The translations under genes and the position numbers were made by a program. Shown one piece after another: positions 11,805 through 24,100 of a DNA stretch of 64,000 bases. The stretch is from Ptychodera flava (lineage: Eukaryota; Hemichordata; Enteropneusta; Ptychoderidae), in contig NC_091941.1 of the NCBI RefSeq assembly GCF_041260155.1, positions 39,194,747 to 39,258,746 of the forward strand, read 5' to 3'. The notes below the pieces were generated by a model. It was not told where the DNA came from. It did not search any database and was given only the letters and a program-made list of their open reading frames with translations. The first letter of the stretch is position 1, and each line of letters opens with the position of its first letter.

Positions 11805-14342
11805 GTGTTAATATGTAGATTCACTGGAACAACTCTGGTTGGCCAAGATATGTATTTTGGACAGTTTGACAAAACATAAAACCATGTTTATACCGAGTGT
11901 TTATATCATTGCATATTTCAGTTTGAATTTATCAGCTGGATTGTGGGCAAACCAAAATGGTATCCAAACCATTCAGTGAATGCAGTGGAAGTTTTTAATG
12001 TACATACTTTAATTGGTCAGATCTTACTCCAGATATGTTAGAACTTTTGATGTTAACCAGGCCCAGCCTCAGCATTGAAACCTGATATTGTGAAGTTCTC
12101 AATACTGTTCTATGAATGATATACAAAGAAGATCAAGGGCAATAAAGACACACCCATAGATATAAAATGATTTAAGGTCAAAGTTGACTGTCAGGAAAAC
12201 GCACACTCCAAGCATTCACTATCATCAGATAATGGTATTATGGAGAACAATGCATTATTAGTAATCAAATGGGAACAATTGGTATCATTAATGACTTGTT
12301 TTATACAAGAAAATGAACTGTTTTTTCCATTTTTCTATGGAGGCTCAGTCATATTTCAATTTTGAATAACTTGTTGCAGACAATTTTTATAAATTTTAAT
12401 TCAGAGTTATGGTAGCCTGCCCTTTAGTCAACATTTTCTTGCCTTTCATAAGAGAATTTATATTCAAAAGTATTAATGGACACATTTCTGTTGTTGTCAT
12501 GGCAATAAGAAGTGAGACCAGAGCAATCTGGAGTAAACACATTGTTCATTGATCAATTCAGCTTTATGGCAACTTTGCCCACCCTACCTAACAAAATCTA
12601 TCATGTCTAAGTTAATGTCAGCATGGCCAGTGTAAACTGTCCAATTTACATTTTGGAACCAGAATAAGCGGGAACAAGAGGAAAAATGGCTAATGTGAAC
12701 AACAGTATAAGATAAAATGTAAAGTTTTTGTGTTTGTGTTTATTTTTAAGGAATGTATTAAAAAACTGAATTATCCAACTAACCCAGTAATACTGTTTTG
12801 GACTTCACTGAGTAATTTTCATGATTGCTTTTGATTCCTAATGTGAGGGCAAAAATTTCAAAATCACTAAACTTTCACTTTTATATGTACTGTAGATATA
12901 TAATTATATTTGTGTACGGGCCAAAAATTTGAAGTGCATGATCAACTGTCACATGTACATGTGTGCATGACACTCAAAGAGATCATTTGCCTTCAGCTTA
13001 GTAGTCTCCTTAGAAGTGTGATAGCTGCTGGGTCTCCTTCATGTCACAGGTAGTTTCATTGGAGAAAAGACACACACACAAAAAGATTGTGTATCGTAGA
13101 AAATTCACATCATGGAAAGATTTGAAAACATGAAAAATGTGAAACCAAGACAGTTACAATCAGCCATTTCTGACAGGGTGTATTTATTTTAGGTAAACAT
13201 TGGTGTTAAATAGAAAACCTGGGTGCGTCAGTCTACATGACAATCTAGCTGTTTTCAAATGTCATCACATGAGTGAATGAAGTGTGTAACTGTCATTTTG
13301 TCAAAATTCACTCTTCAGAGACTGACCTAGAATTTTGAATATTTGTTGGATAACATTTCACATTAAATGATACCGGTACTATAACAGAAGAAAGACTTCC
13401 TGGCAGATCAGTCAAACAAAGTAAAATTTGTAGATACAACCTTCTTGCTCTGATAATTTGTATTCATATTTCAGTTCTACTTCTAATTGTACCAGTCTTT
13501 GACAAAACATACTATGGTGTTCCTAACTTAAATAGTCGTCTAGATTACCCACTGATCTAGTTGCCGCCATATTTTGTATATTGTGTGTTTTGAGACTTAC
13601 TGTAGGGTTTCTTGCTATTGTAGATATGTAGCAATGTAGCAGAGTGTCTGATGCTAGACTAGATTTTAATGTTTATTTTTGTAAACTATTCAGTAACAAG
13701 TTTCATTCGAGAAATTAACATGTTGTATTTTCTCAAGAAATTATTTTTTTGTATTTAAGCTAGGAAACTACTTTTGTGAAATTAACAACTCATATACTTG
13801 TTCATAGAATGTAAACTGTGGATGAATGTGAAAAAAGCATGATCTAGTACTATTACCTAGTGAGCTGTCAGTTATTTTGACCCTATCATCTGGTACTACA
13901 TTTGGGCAATGTTGGGTGAATTGCTGTTCCATTAAGATTCTTGATCTGGCATTTTGATTTTTACAAACATAAAATTAATGGTAATTTAGATTTTTCCAGT
14001 CTAGGAATCTTGAATTGAATCAGCTTTTCTTGTGTAACTTATTTGCTAACAATGTAACAAATCCATTGATTTTGTTGACTCACTTTTGATCTCTTATACC
14101 TGTACGTGTCATATGTTTTAGCGCCATGTTTACCATTTATGTTAAACTGTTTTCCAAGGACTATCATATTTTTTTTCAATATCTGTACCCGTGTTTCAAC
14201 CATGTCTATCAGTGTATACTTGTCATCTTCAAAAACGAGGTTTGATGCTTGACACATAAATATTTCTGTTCCAAATGCAGAAAAAAAGATTATTTACCAA
14301 ATTTGCCTTGAAATAGGAATGTTTCTTCTGGCGACAGCAATT
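11805..14342. other. Gene-poor stretch, left part
   Basis: After the candidate AATAAA at 12141 I see no exon with both a good frame and splice sites on either strand. Simple AT-rich sequence without a clear repeat. Confidence 0.35.
12141..12146 (+). promoter_or_regulatory. Candidate poly(A) signal, TMEM179B isoform B
   Basis: AATAAA 337 bases after the isoform B stop. I saw no canonical AATAAA between the isoform A stop (9977) and exon B, so isoform A may use a variant signal. Confidence 0.35.
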
Positions 14343-15675
14343 GATTGTTAAAGATGTACGATCGGAAAAAGTAAAAGTAATGTCAATTTTTCAAATGCGG
14401 ATTTTTGAATACCTACATATGTGAATAGTCCAAAACTGAGAAAAAAAGATGGGGTCACCGCGCTTGTTTTTTTACAAAATCACATTAAAAATTCACGGTT
14501 TTTCACAAAATCACTAAAACTCAATAAAATAGGTCATCATTTTCATATTTATATCATGATTGCATTTTTCACTTTAACACTGTAAAAGATAAAGAAATTA
14601 TAAACCTAAGCTACTTTGAAGATTTTACTTACATTGAAATTGAGTTTAAAAGTCATGATATTTATTTTTTAACCAAAATTGCAACAAATATGCCCAAATT
14701 TTAGGAATGGGAGAGGGTAATTTATTAATTATTGATAGTTTCTACTAATGTCAATTTTCTCAAACTTTGCTAAATAATAGCTCTTTTTGTGAATTTTTCA
14801 AAACCACATTTTGTTTAGTAGGTCACCGAGCTCGATTTTTCACAATTTTGCAAAATCTAACTAGGATTTACAGGTTCTGGCGATAAACCATGCTCTCCCG
14901 GGTTCGTCGCGCGGGGCGCTCTTCAAGTGCTGCTGACCCGCAGTGGCTACCTGCAGCATGCAGTGGCCTTGTCCAGGCATGGTCATGATTAAAGCCTACC
15001 TGTAAACTTTAATGAGAGGGAAATGACAGAACAAAGCAAAGACTTTTAGGTTCTTCTACTTTTTAGAGTCTATATATTAATACGAGATACAAAAAATCAC
15101 GTAATATTTATTGCCGTGACGCTTATCGGTGGGGATTAGCCGATTAGGTTGACTTCGCTGCAGGCTAAGTTGTCACACACTATGTGGAGCCAGGAGCCGA
15201 GGCCGTGAACTTGGCGTTTCCCAATACACGATGACAATCGTAAAGGCAAGCCCGCAACTGACACAAGTGTCAAGATTTTCGGCTAGTACACTCAAATCGA
15301 CAATGCGACAGCCATTCTTCCATTCTCCGGTAGGTCTAGGGCCTACTAGCGACACTATCATTAGGGTTATAACATAAACCACGACATCCTCTTGACTTGT
15401 ATATCGAATCAGACGTCAAACTTCTGACTTACGCTCTACGGGCTACGGTCATGTTGCATTTTTTTATCTCTTTGCTGAATTCTCGTACCTTTCAGCATGT
15501 TTTGAGGGCACGCTGAACATTTTCTCGGCGCGATTTTCCTTTTTCTGCAGACGACATTTTGTACAACGCAAAAACGTTCGGAACGTCACTATGCGCGCGT
15601 GGTTACTATGGATACATTTCTGCGCGGAAATCGGCGCAGTACGCTTATATTTTTCCGATCGTAGATTGTTAAAGA
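14343..15675. mobile_element. Mutator-like (MULE) DNA transposon relic
   Basis: TACGATCGGAAAAA at 14357-14370 is matched by its exact reverse complement at 15650-15663. The 12-bp GATTGTTAAAGA occurs just outside both ends (14343-14354 and 15664-15675), with two extra bases on the left, and looks like a target duplication. On the minus strand the interior encodes pieces resembling the N-terminal domain of Mutator-like transposases (see the separate entry). At about 1.3 kb it is far too short for a full transposase and is non-autonomous. Some stretches inside are GC-rich (14890-14970), others strongly AT-rich. Confidence 0.65.
15130..15340 (-). pseudogene. Mutator-like transposase domain fragment
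   Basis: The minus strand reads CRIVDLSVLAENLD, then CVSCGL, then, after a shift of frame near 15240, RLSSCIGKRQVHGLGSWL and IVC. The order R-I-V-D-L-x-V-L-A, C-x-x-C, L-S-x-C-I-G, G-L-G-S-x-L and C matches the domain found at the N-terminus of many large Mutator-like transposases in marine animals. One frameshift and an in-frame stop soon after show it is dead. A second minus frame at 15464-15730 with basic CTKCRLQKK residues may be more of the same gene. Assignment is from memory of the family pattern. Confidence 0.5.
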
Positions 15676-16715
15676 ATATTTGACTTTTATGAACTTGATA
15701 TGAAAATGAGATGAAATTCTGCATGCTCATATCTTTTATGAAATGATTGTGAGTTAGTATTTAAATAATACTCTGTAATGACCAAATCTAATGGGTTGTT
15801 CACCTGTATCATGTAGGAAAATATTGACAACAAAATGGTTGAAGGTAGTAAGCAATAAGGAGACCACTTTGTACAGGGTTAATATTACAGTTTTCATTTT
15901 ATCACATAGATGAACTTACAAAACAGGACTTTCCTATATTTACGCAAACTGTTTATAAGCTATAGAATTCATTCAGTACAATAAAGTGCACTTGTTTTGA
16001 TTTCCAAGAAATGAAAGTCTCATGCAGTTCCTCTGTTCAGTTATGAGCAAAGATAATTCCCATTTACTCCTCTTCTCAAAGTACATGGTCATGTACCATT
16101 ATTTGGCAGATACTTTGAGTTGAACCTAATATGGCTCAGAAATACAATACTGAAGAGTTCTCTTTGATAAAATGTTTATTTGGAAAATCTCCAGTCACCT
16201 ACAAGACCATTGAAATAACCAGTCCAATTTGATTGGCTTGGTAACTTGATTCTTTAATGATTTGATGTGAGTTATAATGATAATCATGCTTTCTGCTGTT
16301 ATCAAACCATGTGTATGAATTTTGTACCATTGTAGTTTCAACAAGCATTGTCTTTAGAAATCGTTGTAAATCAGCCATTTTATTCTTGAAACAGGCAACA
16401 TTGTCTTGAATGCATGATAGCCAAATAAAATTACCTTTTTACATAAGCATATTTTGTGTTTATCTTTTCTGAAAGAGACAGAACAGCTTAAACCCATATT
16501 CCTGCGGATTTATGGCAATATCTCATATTATGTCATACCAGTATATTGATGGTGCAAATACGGCAATCAGATTGGTTGAGACATGAAGAGAACCATGGTA
16601 TGTTCACAATATAGCACAGTTGGCACACATGTGAGCTCTCAGCAAGAGCAAAAATACTTTTTTGATGTTCCATGCCAGAAATTCAATAAACTGTTATGAG
16701 ATAACACCCAGAAAT

Positions 16716-16803
16716 GGTATACCGCTCAGTTTTGACCAGTTCACTTCACATATGCACTCACTTGTGCACATGTCATGAACTGGTCAAAATCTTGTGATAT
16801 ACT
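16716..16803. repeat. Foldback hairpin with 14-bp perfect core stem
   Basis: TTTTGACCAGTTCA at 16730-16743 is the exact reverse complement of 16776-16789, and the flanks extend the match imperfectly (GGTATACC on the left against GATATAC on the right). A minimal palindromic MITE is likely. Confidence 0.55.
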
Positions 16804-19319
16804 GTCGCTGTGTGTGCTTTGTTGCTTTAATAAATATAAGCAAGTGTCTTGGATGTGTATATAGAAAAGAAGTCAAATTTCTTCAAAAGATGGATGAGTA
16901 GAATATGTCAACACCTGAAGTACTATATTTCATGTGAAAAATGAATTTGAACATTTCTCCACAATTGGCCCTGGTTTGAATGTTTGCTACAGTTGGGCAT
17001 TAAAAATAAAATGTAGAAAAGATGGATGGAAAATCGCAAAGTAAAACTCTTTTAAAAATATGTGAATAAAGTACCACAAAGCCATATCTAAAGTACTGCA
17101 TTTCACATTTCACTGTCTTTTCTCTGACTGATGTGACAAGGCCAATGAGATGCCACTCAAATGGTTTTAGCTCATTGGTTGTATTGCAATAAAAATAGAA
17201 TGTGCAGCAGCTCAGAAAGTTGAAGCTGATGGACTGTTTTCAAATTTCAATTCATTGATATCAATCATTCCAAAACAATGCATATCAGCAAAGAAAAGCA
17301 GCAATTGATCATTAATTTTTCATAAGTAATTTTCAAGGTTACTGAAGCATGTATAGTCTACTAATTCATTGCACTATCCCTGTCAAAAGTTGCATTTTAT
17401 GGTACATGTCTAGAAAAAACAGCAAAAGTACATGTGAATTTGTCTTTTGAAGGTTTGTGTTCCAAACACTGTACGTAATCTTGGTCTGAAGATACTTGAG
17501 CAACAATCGTAAAATTGTAGTTCTTCCAGTGATTCCTGTCAGCCACTGATATATGTCAATCCTTTGCCTTTCTTTGAAAGTTGCGAAAAATATGTCCACC
17601 CACTGAATTATAATGCCCACTGCCCTCCAGTATCTATGGTTTGCCTTCTCACTCCAGACAAGAGTTCAAGCTCCCCACTGCCCTCTCACCACCACTGATA
17701 GTTCCCTTGTGCCCACCAGATGTACATATTTTCACATGTGCATTTCATTGTTGATACCCAAGTGTGCATTCATTCCATACCTGAATGCAAGTATGTTTTA
17801 CATCCATTCAAACCTTGGAACATTGCTCCCCTCTAAGTTCGGTGCTTTATCTTATCTAAACTTCTATCAACTACAGTATTCCCTTTCATCTATTTCAGGT
17901 ACCCACCGCCACAAGTTTTCCCTGGCCACAGTTAAAAATGACTTTTTCTCCCCTCCCATTGAATATTTGTAAATTTGCCCACTTGCTGAAAAACTGCGCT
18001 TGAACACCTTTTTGCACCTGGGTACAGTCCCATTCTCTCATTTGTACATACCATAGGAGACAGTATTTTAAGATGTCTCTGGGGAAATTAGTATGATTTG
18101 TTTTCAGTCAAAGATTTTTCCAATAAAACATATTTATTACCAGTTGTCTCTTGAACAGTTATCACAATAGTTGCAGCCCTTATATCCAGTATTTTGTTAT
18201 ATCCTTTTCTGCTCCACGCACACATGGCCACAGTCCCTCCATCACTGTGTCTGCACACAAGCATTGCCAAGTAAGAGGTTAATGTGTTGACAATATCAAG
18301 GATTATCCAGTAAATCATATCAATTTATCAACATCAAGGTGTGATACTCACTGGGCAAAAAGTATTCAGTATTTATTCAATTAGATTCAAACCTGCAATA
18401 CTTACTCACATAGCAAAGAAATCAGCATCAAAACCACTTACTAGTTAATTCCTCACTTCAAGAATGGTAGTTCAATTACCAAGTTGTTGCAATGTTGACG
18501 GCAATCTGTCAATGCAGCCATTCAATGAAGCACATTCCTATACATACATGCGAGTACGCAGGCCAAACTCAATCAAACCAATGAATTCATCACGAAAATC
18601 AGCTTCAAATAAAGAAGGGCCAAATCTTCAACAACCAGAATACGTCCGTGAAGTAGGTGGAGACAGTAAACAGGTACACTACTCATTATTCACAAATTTC
18701 TGTTATTATAATCTTAAATTTCTGGAGCTATACATCAGCATCACTTTCTGAAGTAAATCAACATTTCATGCTCAAAGTGATTCTAAAAATTAAGTTTCAT
18801 GCAGCTCTCTAAATTCTGCTTGATACAAAATTCATGCCCATCAGTCGTTTTTCTGTTTCACTTTTTAATTACATTTTTCTTTTCTATGGGAGAGACTGTT
18901 TGCCAACCATCAGTATCCACTCAGCACTTTTCTCACCCATTCTGGTTGACATACTCCTGGTGATTGTGAATGTATAATGTCATTATTTGCATAATGTACA
19001 GACTGACAGGTTTTTTAGGTGTCCTCAACTCTGATCTGGATGATAACAAAACTCTGCTATTTGCTGGAAAACAACTGACAAAGTGGAAACCATACAGTGT
19101 ATATAGTGACAAATATTTCTGAATAGCAGGAACAGAACTATCAAGATTGTCCACCAGTAGTCACTAACATGGGATGAGTTGTATGTAAAATTCCTACTGA
19201 TATGATACTTTTCCATCTTTTCACAGAAGAACACATGCTGGCATTAAGAGTGGAAAACACCAAACATGGGTTTCAGACATTTTTATCAGACACCACAGCC
19301 TGCCCATAGCAAGTTTTTA

Positions 19320-19860
19320 GTATGCCATGAATGCAAGTTTTTTTGGCCATGCGCACAGGGACTAAAAAAAAAGGAAAAAATTGTCCCAAAAATCAAAATA
19401 AGCAAATTCCAGCATGATTCTAACAAACCTTACTAAAGTCAATCCAAGAAACCTCAATACAGAGTTTCAAAGCAATTAGACAAGCCGTTTCACAGAAGAT
19501 TTTTTAACAAAAAACATGAAAAATTGCCCCAAAAACATGTAAATTTTTTCACAATTTGAACAAATGTAACTATGGTCACCCCTAGCAATCTGCATTCCAA
19601 ATGGACGAGCGGTTATAGAAAGAAAGATTTTTTATCAAAAATGGGAAAAATTTCCACAAAACATAAACATATGCGAATTCTGCCAAAATTTGAACAACTC
19701 TGACTTAGGTCATCCCTAAGAACCCGCATACTAAATTTCAAAGCAATGGAACGAGTGGTTTCTGGGAAGAATATAAATGTTGACGGATGACAATCGACAA
19801 TCCACCTATCTGATATTGATAAGCTCCACATCAGTGACAGCAGAGCTAAAAAATAGTGGA
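19320..19860 (+). repeat. Degenerate ~137-bp tandem repeat ending GAGCTAAAAA
   Basis: About two and a half diverged units, each with TTTCAAAGCAAT, a GACAAGC/GACGAGCGG block, GAAAAATT, AATTTGAACAA and GGTCACCCC/GGTCATCCC. The last unit runs into GTTGACGGATGACAAT and then GAGCTAAAAA. This layout is like a very common dispersed repeat of marine invertebrates; it is old here. Confidence 0.6.
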
Positions 19861-20688
19861 GATGGAAAACAATGGTTATTCGATTTTTTTATTTTTCTCA
19901 TACATAAACTTTATCTGCATATAATCAGTATTTCCTGTTGTGTGAAGTTCTATCAGGAAGATAAAATCAAAACAAATTTCTGTTCATAGATTTCTTGAAT
20001 ATTCATGTCATTATCATATCTTTCAACATTACTTGGATTAATGATGGTTACCAAGCCTATGGATTAATCCTCATAGACATCACAGATATATTTGTTGGAA
20101 GTATTTCCACATTTATATACAGAGTTTTTGTGATGGAACTTACGATGTAAAAATTATATTAGCAGTCAAAGATATATAACTTACAGTTAGAAGAGACAGA
20201 AGAGGATAATTTTATGTTGTAACATGTATTGGTACTTGTGTTCAATTGCTAAACAACATTTACTTCATTCAACAAAGCAGATAGTGTGTGGTCCTTAAAC
20301 CAAAAAAAATACCGCAATGATGGTTGTATATGGAAAATTGGCATAAAAATACTTTTGATTTGAAAATTTTCAGGAATAAAATCAATTTAGATATCAAGAC
20401 CAGATGTTCATATTGATCCATGCAATAGACATTGGATTACTCAGTATGGTTTGGTTACAATCACAAAAGATTTTTTCAAGGTCTGATGAAACGGAAATAG
20501 TAAAATGGATTGGAGAACTCGGCCTACGATGTCCCATTTCACAGGTACACAAGCGCAGAAAATGTGCACTACGAATTGAGAGAGAACATTGAAAATATAT
20601 GAACATGAGGCTCTATTGTTTATGTCTGACACACTAAGATAAACAAGTAAAAAGTCATGTGAATGGTTTGCTGCTTCAGTGACGACAG

Positions 20689-20694
20689 TTTATT
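20689..20694 (-). promoter_or_regulatory. Candidate CRIPT poly(A) signal
   Basis: TTTATT on the plus strand reads AATAAA on the minus strand, about 440 bases past the CRIPT stop. Confidence 0.35.
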
Positions 20695-21132
20695 TCAATT
20701 TTATATTTTTTTGTGAAAGTTTCTGGAAACAAGATTTCAAACAAGTACAGGGTATGCTTGTCTAATCAATACCTGGTTTTAGTCACAGTACAGGTTATGT
20801 TAGTAAACTGATGGCAATTCAGATGAACACTATGCAGTCCTCTGAAAGCACTGCTGTTTGGAGATTGCCATAGATTGCTATAGCCTCAACAGCTTTCAGG
20901 CAGCAATAAATAAATGGACACCACTGATGACTGCACAGAGAAGTTTCCATGTCAAAATGCTGACAGTACTGAGAAATCACACATTTCCCTATCCAAACAA
21001 AATGACATTTCAACAAAAATTTGTACTTCACAGAATGTTTACATGGTTACCATACAGAGTAGGTAATATGGAGGGACATATCATCTGTGATAATGACTTC
21101 AGAATCCAAGATCTTCTCTGTCTTCTGTACAA

Positions 21133-24100
21133 TCACACTGACGTTTGCTTGTAATCCTTTGTTGCTAAAATTTTCTTTCCACACATGGCACAGATCCCTA
21201 GGAAGGTCATGAAAAAGGAATAAGACTTATTATAGATTCTTTATGTCCATGCTATTGTCCTCATTACACATTTGACTTACAGGAGACAAATAGAATCCCA
21301 CACCCCAATGGCCTAAGATGGAATGTCTCACAAGAGTTGGGGAATTTCTGTCTCACACAAGCTGGAGGTGAGAGTGCAATAGAAATTCCTCAACAAGTGT
21401 GAGATAAAATAGATTGATGCCCATGAAATGAATCATGATAATTATTCACCTACATATATTAAATGGTTCAAAAATCCAACCTCTTGATGTTTTTAGGTCC
21501 CAACTATGTTTTATTGCAAAGAAATATACATTGATTAAAATTCCTGCCATACACTATCACTTCATAAAAATTACTTTGTTCATGAAGGGAGGACCTGCAA
21601 AAAGACAATATGTATATAAGACACAGCAGGTATGGTGATTATACAGTGTAAAGACAATCAGAACATATCGATGGACACTAAAAGGGACTCAAAAACTTTA
21701 GTTTCTGAATTGTTTTGGTTTTCTCTGTAAAATTGCCAATGGCACCGACAGTCAACATTAAAAGAGTTGAAGTGTGTAGTGACTTACCCTTCTTGTATGC
21801 ACAACCTTGACAATAGTGTGAGCCAACTTGATGTACTGATTGCTTGCAGATTCTACATGTGGCAAATTTCATATATGGTGTAAACCTGCATGAGGCAATG
21901 TAATTCATGATAAGTGAATTCTTCTGATTACAATGTACTAGCAGCAATTGATAATAATTCTTTCCCATTGCTGATATTCCGACATAATGTCATTAAGCTT
22001 ATTTTACTAAATCTTTCAAACAGTCAGCTGTGCAGTGCAGTCTGTTTGAATGCCCCACATTGTGATAAAAATCAGTGTGAGCGCATTGTAAATTCCAAGT
22101 TGCATTATTGTGAACTGAATCAGAGTTGTTGATATCACTGAAGAAAGAGAGACAAAGCTACAATTCACTGTACCCTATACAATTATAACTTTGTTTCTCT
22201 CTCTCCAGTGATATCAACAACTTTAATAAATGTACATTACAAATCAAACTACACATGTAAAATCTTACCTTGCTTTCTTTGATGTTAGCAATTTATTTTC
22301 ACCAACTTTTCTACCTCCACCTTCTGAAAAAAACCAGCCACTCTTTGTGAGTTCTCGCACAATTGAAATGTGCTCTATACCAGGAATGATAAAATTCTTC
22401 TGAAGATTCGATATGGTTCTACTGGAAACTTGGACACTTTGGTGACAGTGATACACAAATATATATACGGTCCTACTGGAAGTTTGGACACTTCAGTGAC
22501 AGTGATACACAAACATACATATGGTCCTACTGGAAACTTGGACACTTTGGTGACAGTGATACACAAACATATATATGGTCCTACTGGAAACTTGGACACT
22601 TCTGTGACAGTGATACACAAACATACATATGGTCCTACTGGAAACTTGGACACTTCTGTGACAGTGATACACAAACATACATATGGTCCTACTAGAAACT
22701 TGGACACTTTGGTGACAGTGATACACAAACATACATATGGTCCTACTAGAAACTTGGACACTTTGGTGACAGTGATACACAAACATATATATGGTCCTAC
22801 TGGAAACTTGGACACTTTGGTGACAGTGATACACAAACATATATATGGTCCTACTGGAAACTTGGACACTTTGGTGACAGTGATACACAAACATACATAT
22901 GGTCCTACTGGAAACTTGGACACTTTGGTGACAGTGATACACAAACATATATATGGTCCTACTGGAAACTTGGACACTTCTGTGACAGTGATACACAAAC
23001 ATACATATGGTCCTACTGGAAACTTGGACACTTCTGTGACAATGATACACAAACATACATATGGTCCTACTAGAAACTTGGACACTTTGGTGACAGTGAT
23101 ACACAAACATATATTTGGTCCTACTGGAAACTTGGATACTTCAGTGACAGTACACAAACATATATATGGTCCTACTGGAAACTTGGACACTTCAGTGACA
23201 GTAATAGACAAACATATATATGGTCCTACTGGAAACTTGGACACTTCAGTGACAGTAATAGACAAACATATATATGGTCCTACTGGAAACTTGGACACTT
23301 CTGTGTCAGTGATACACATACATATATTTGGTCCTACTGGAAACTTAGACAAACATATTCATGTCAAGACAGGGAAGTCAAAGACATGTCTTTAAAATCA
23401 CTTGTCGGAACCAAGATATATTCATAGCTACATACTTAAAGTTTCACAAAATTTTCCTCCTTGGAAACAACAGTTTGGTTGAAGCTATGGATTATAGTTG
23501 CCTTTTTTAACATTCAGGGCTAGGTCTGTATGGACTTGTACAAACTACATTTTTTTACACGTAATATATTTGTCACACTTAAAGTCTGGACAAAATACAT
23601 TTTAAGATTGGGGCTACGTCCAGAGGGGCTTGCACAAACTACATTTTTTAAATCCAAGGTCTGTAGAAATACGTTTTAAAATCAGGGCTAGGTCTGTAGG
23701 GGCTTACATGAAATACATTTACATTTGATACAAATTTTACACTTTTTACATTTTTTACATTCAACCAAAATACATTTTAAGATTGGGCAAGGTCTGGAGG
23801 AACTTGCATGAAATACATTTTTTGCATTTCATTCAGTTTTTCATAGCCAGTAGGAGCAAGACTGTCAAAGATTTTTTATATTTTTTACCCGAACCCTAAA
23901 TGCCCTCCCAACAAAGTCCCAATCATAAATTGTATTTGTTCAGACCTTAAATTTACAGTATTTTGTTCTTCCATCCAGCATTGTCAGATGGATTGAAATT
24001 ACTGCCACTTATCTCCATTGGATTACCGCCATTCACTTTAATAGACACCTGCCACTAGGCTTTCCACTTTGATAGTATTAATGGTATAAATATTGTTTTT

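Larger units (their letters stand above)
15676..21132. other. Gene-poor spacer before CRIPT
   Basis: No convincing gene. It holds the 88-bp inverted repeat at 16716-16803, a GTCCCTCCA motif at 18232-18240, a degenerate dispersed repeat at 19320-19860 and a candidate CRIPT poly(A) signal at 20689-20694. Open frames at 17613-17972, 18464-18751 and 20404-20592 have no family likeness that I recognise. Confidence 0.35.

Noticed and set aside
17613-17972. 119-codon plus-strand frame
   Set aside because: No recognised motif, composition like translated AT/C-rich non-coding DNA, no supporting splice sites.
18464-18751. 95-codon frame (with KSASNKEGPNLQQPEYVREV) and possible donor at 18674
   Set aside because: Residue mix is somewhat protein-like, but no family likeness, no good acceptor and no neighbouring exon could be found.
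20404-20592. Plus frame with SRSDETEIVKWIGELGL followed by CAG|GTACAC
   Set aside because: A possible exon by look, but isolated, with an antisense frame equally open and no known likeness.
22370-23395. 341-codon plus-strand frame and 325/205-codon minus frames over the 54-bp array
   Set aside because: They arise because the unit is a multiple of three and poor in stops; open frames on both strands and location in a CRIPT intron argue against coding.
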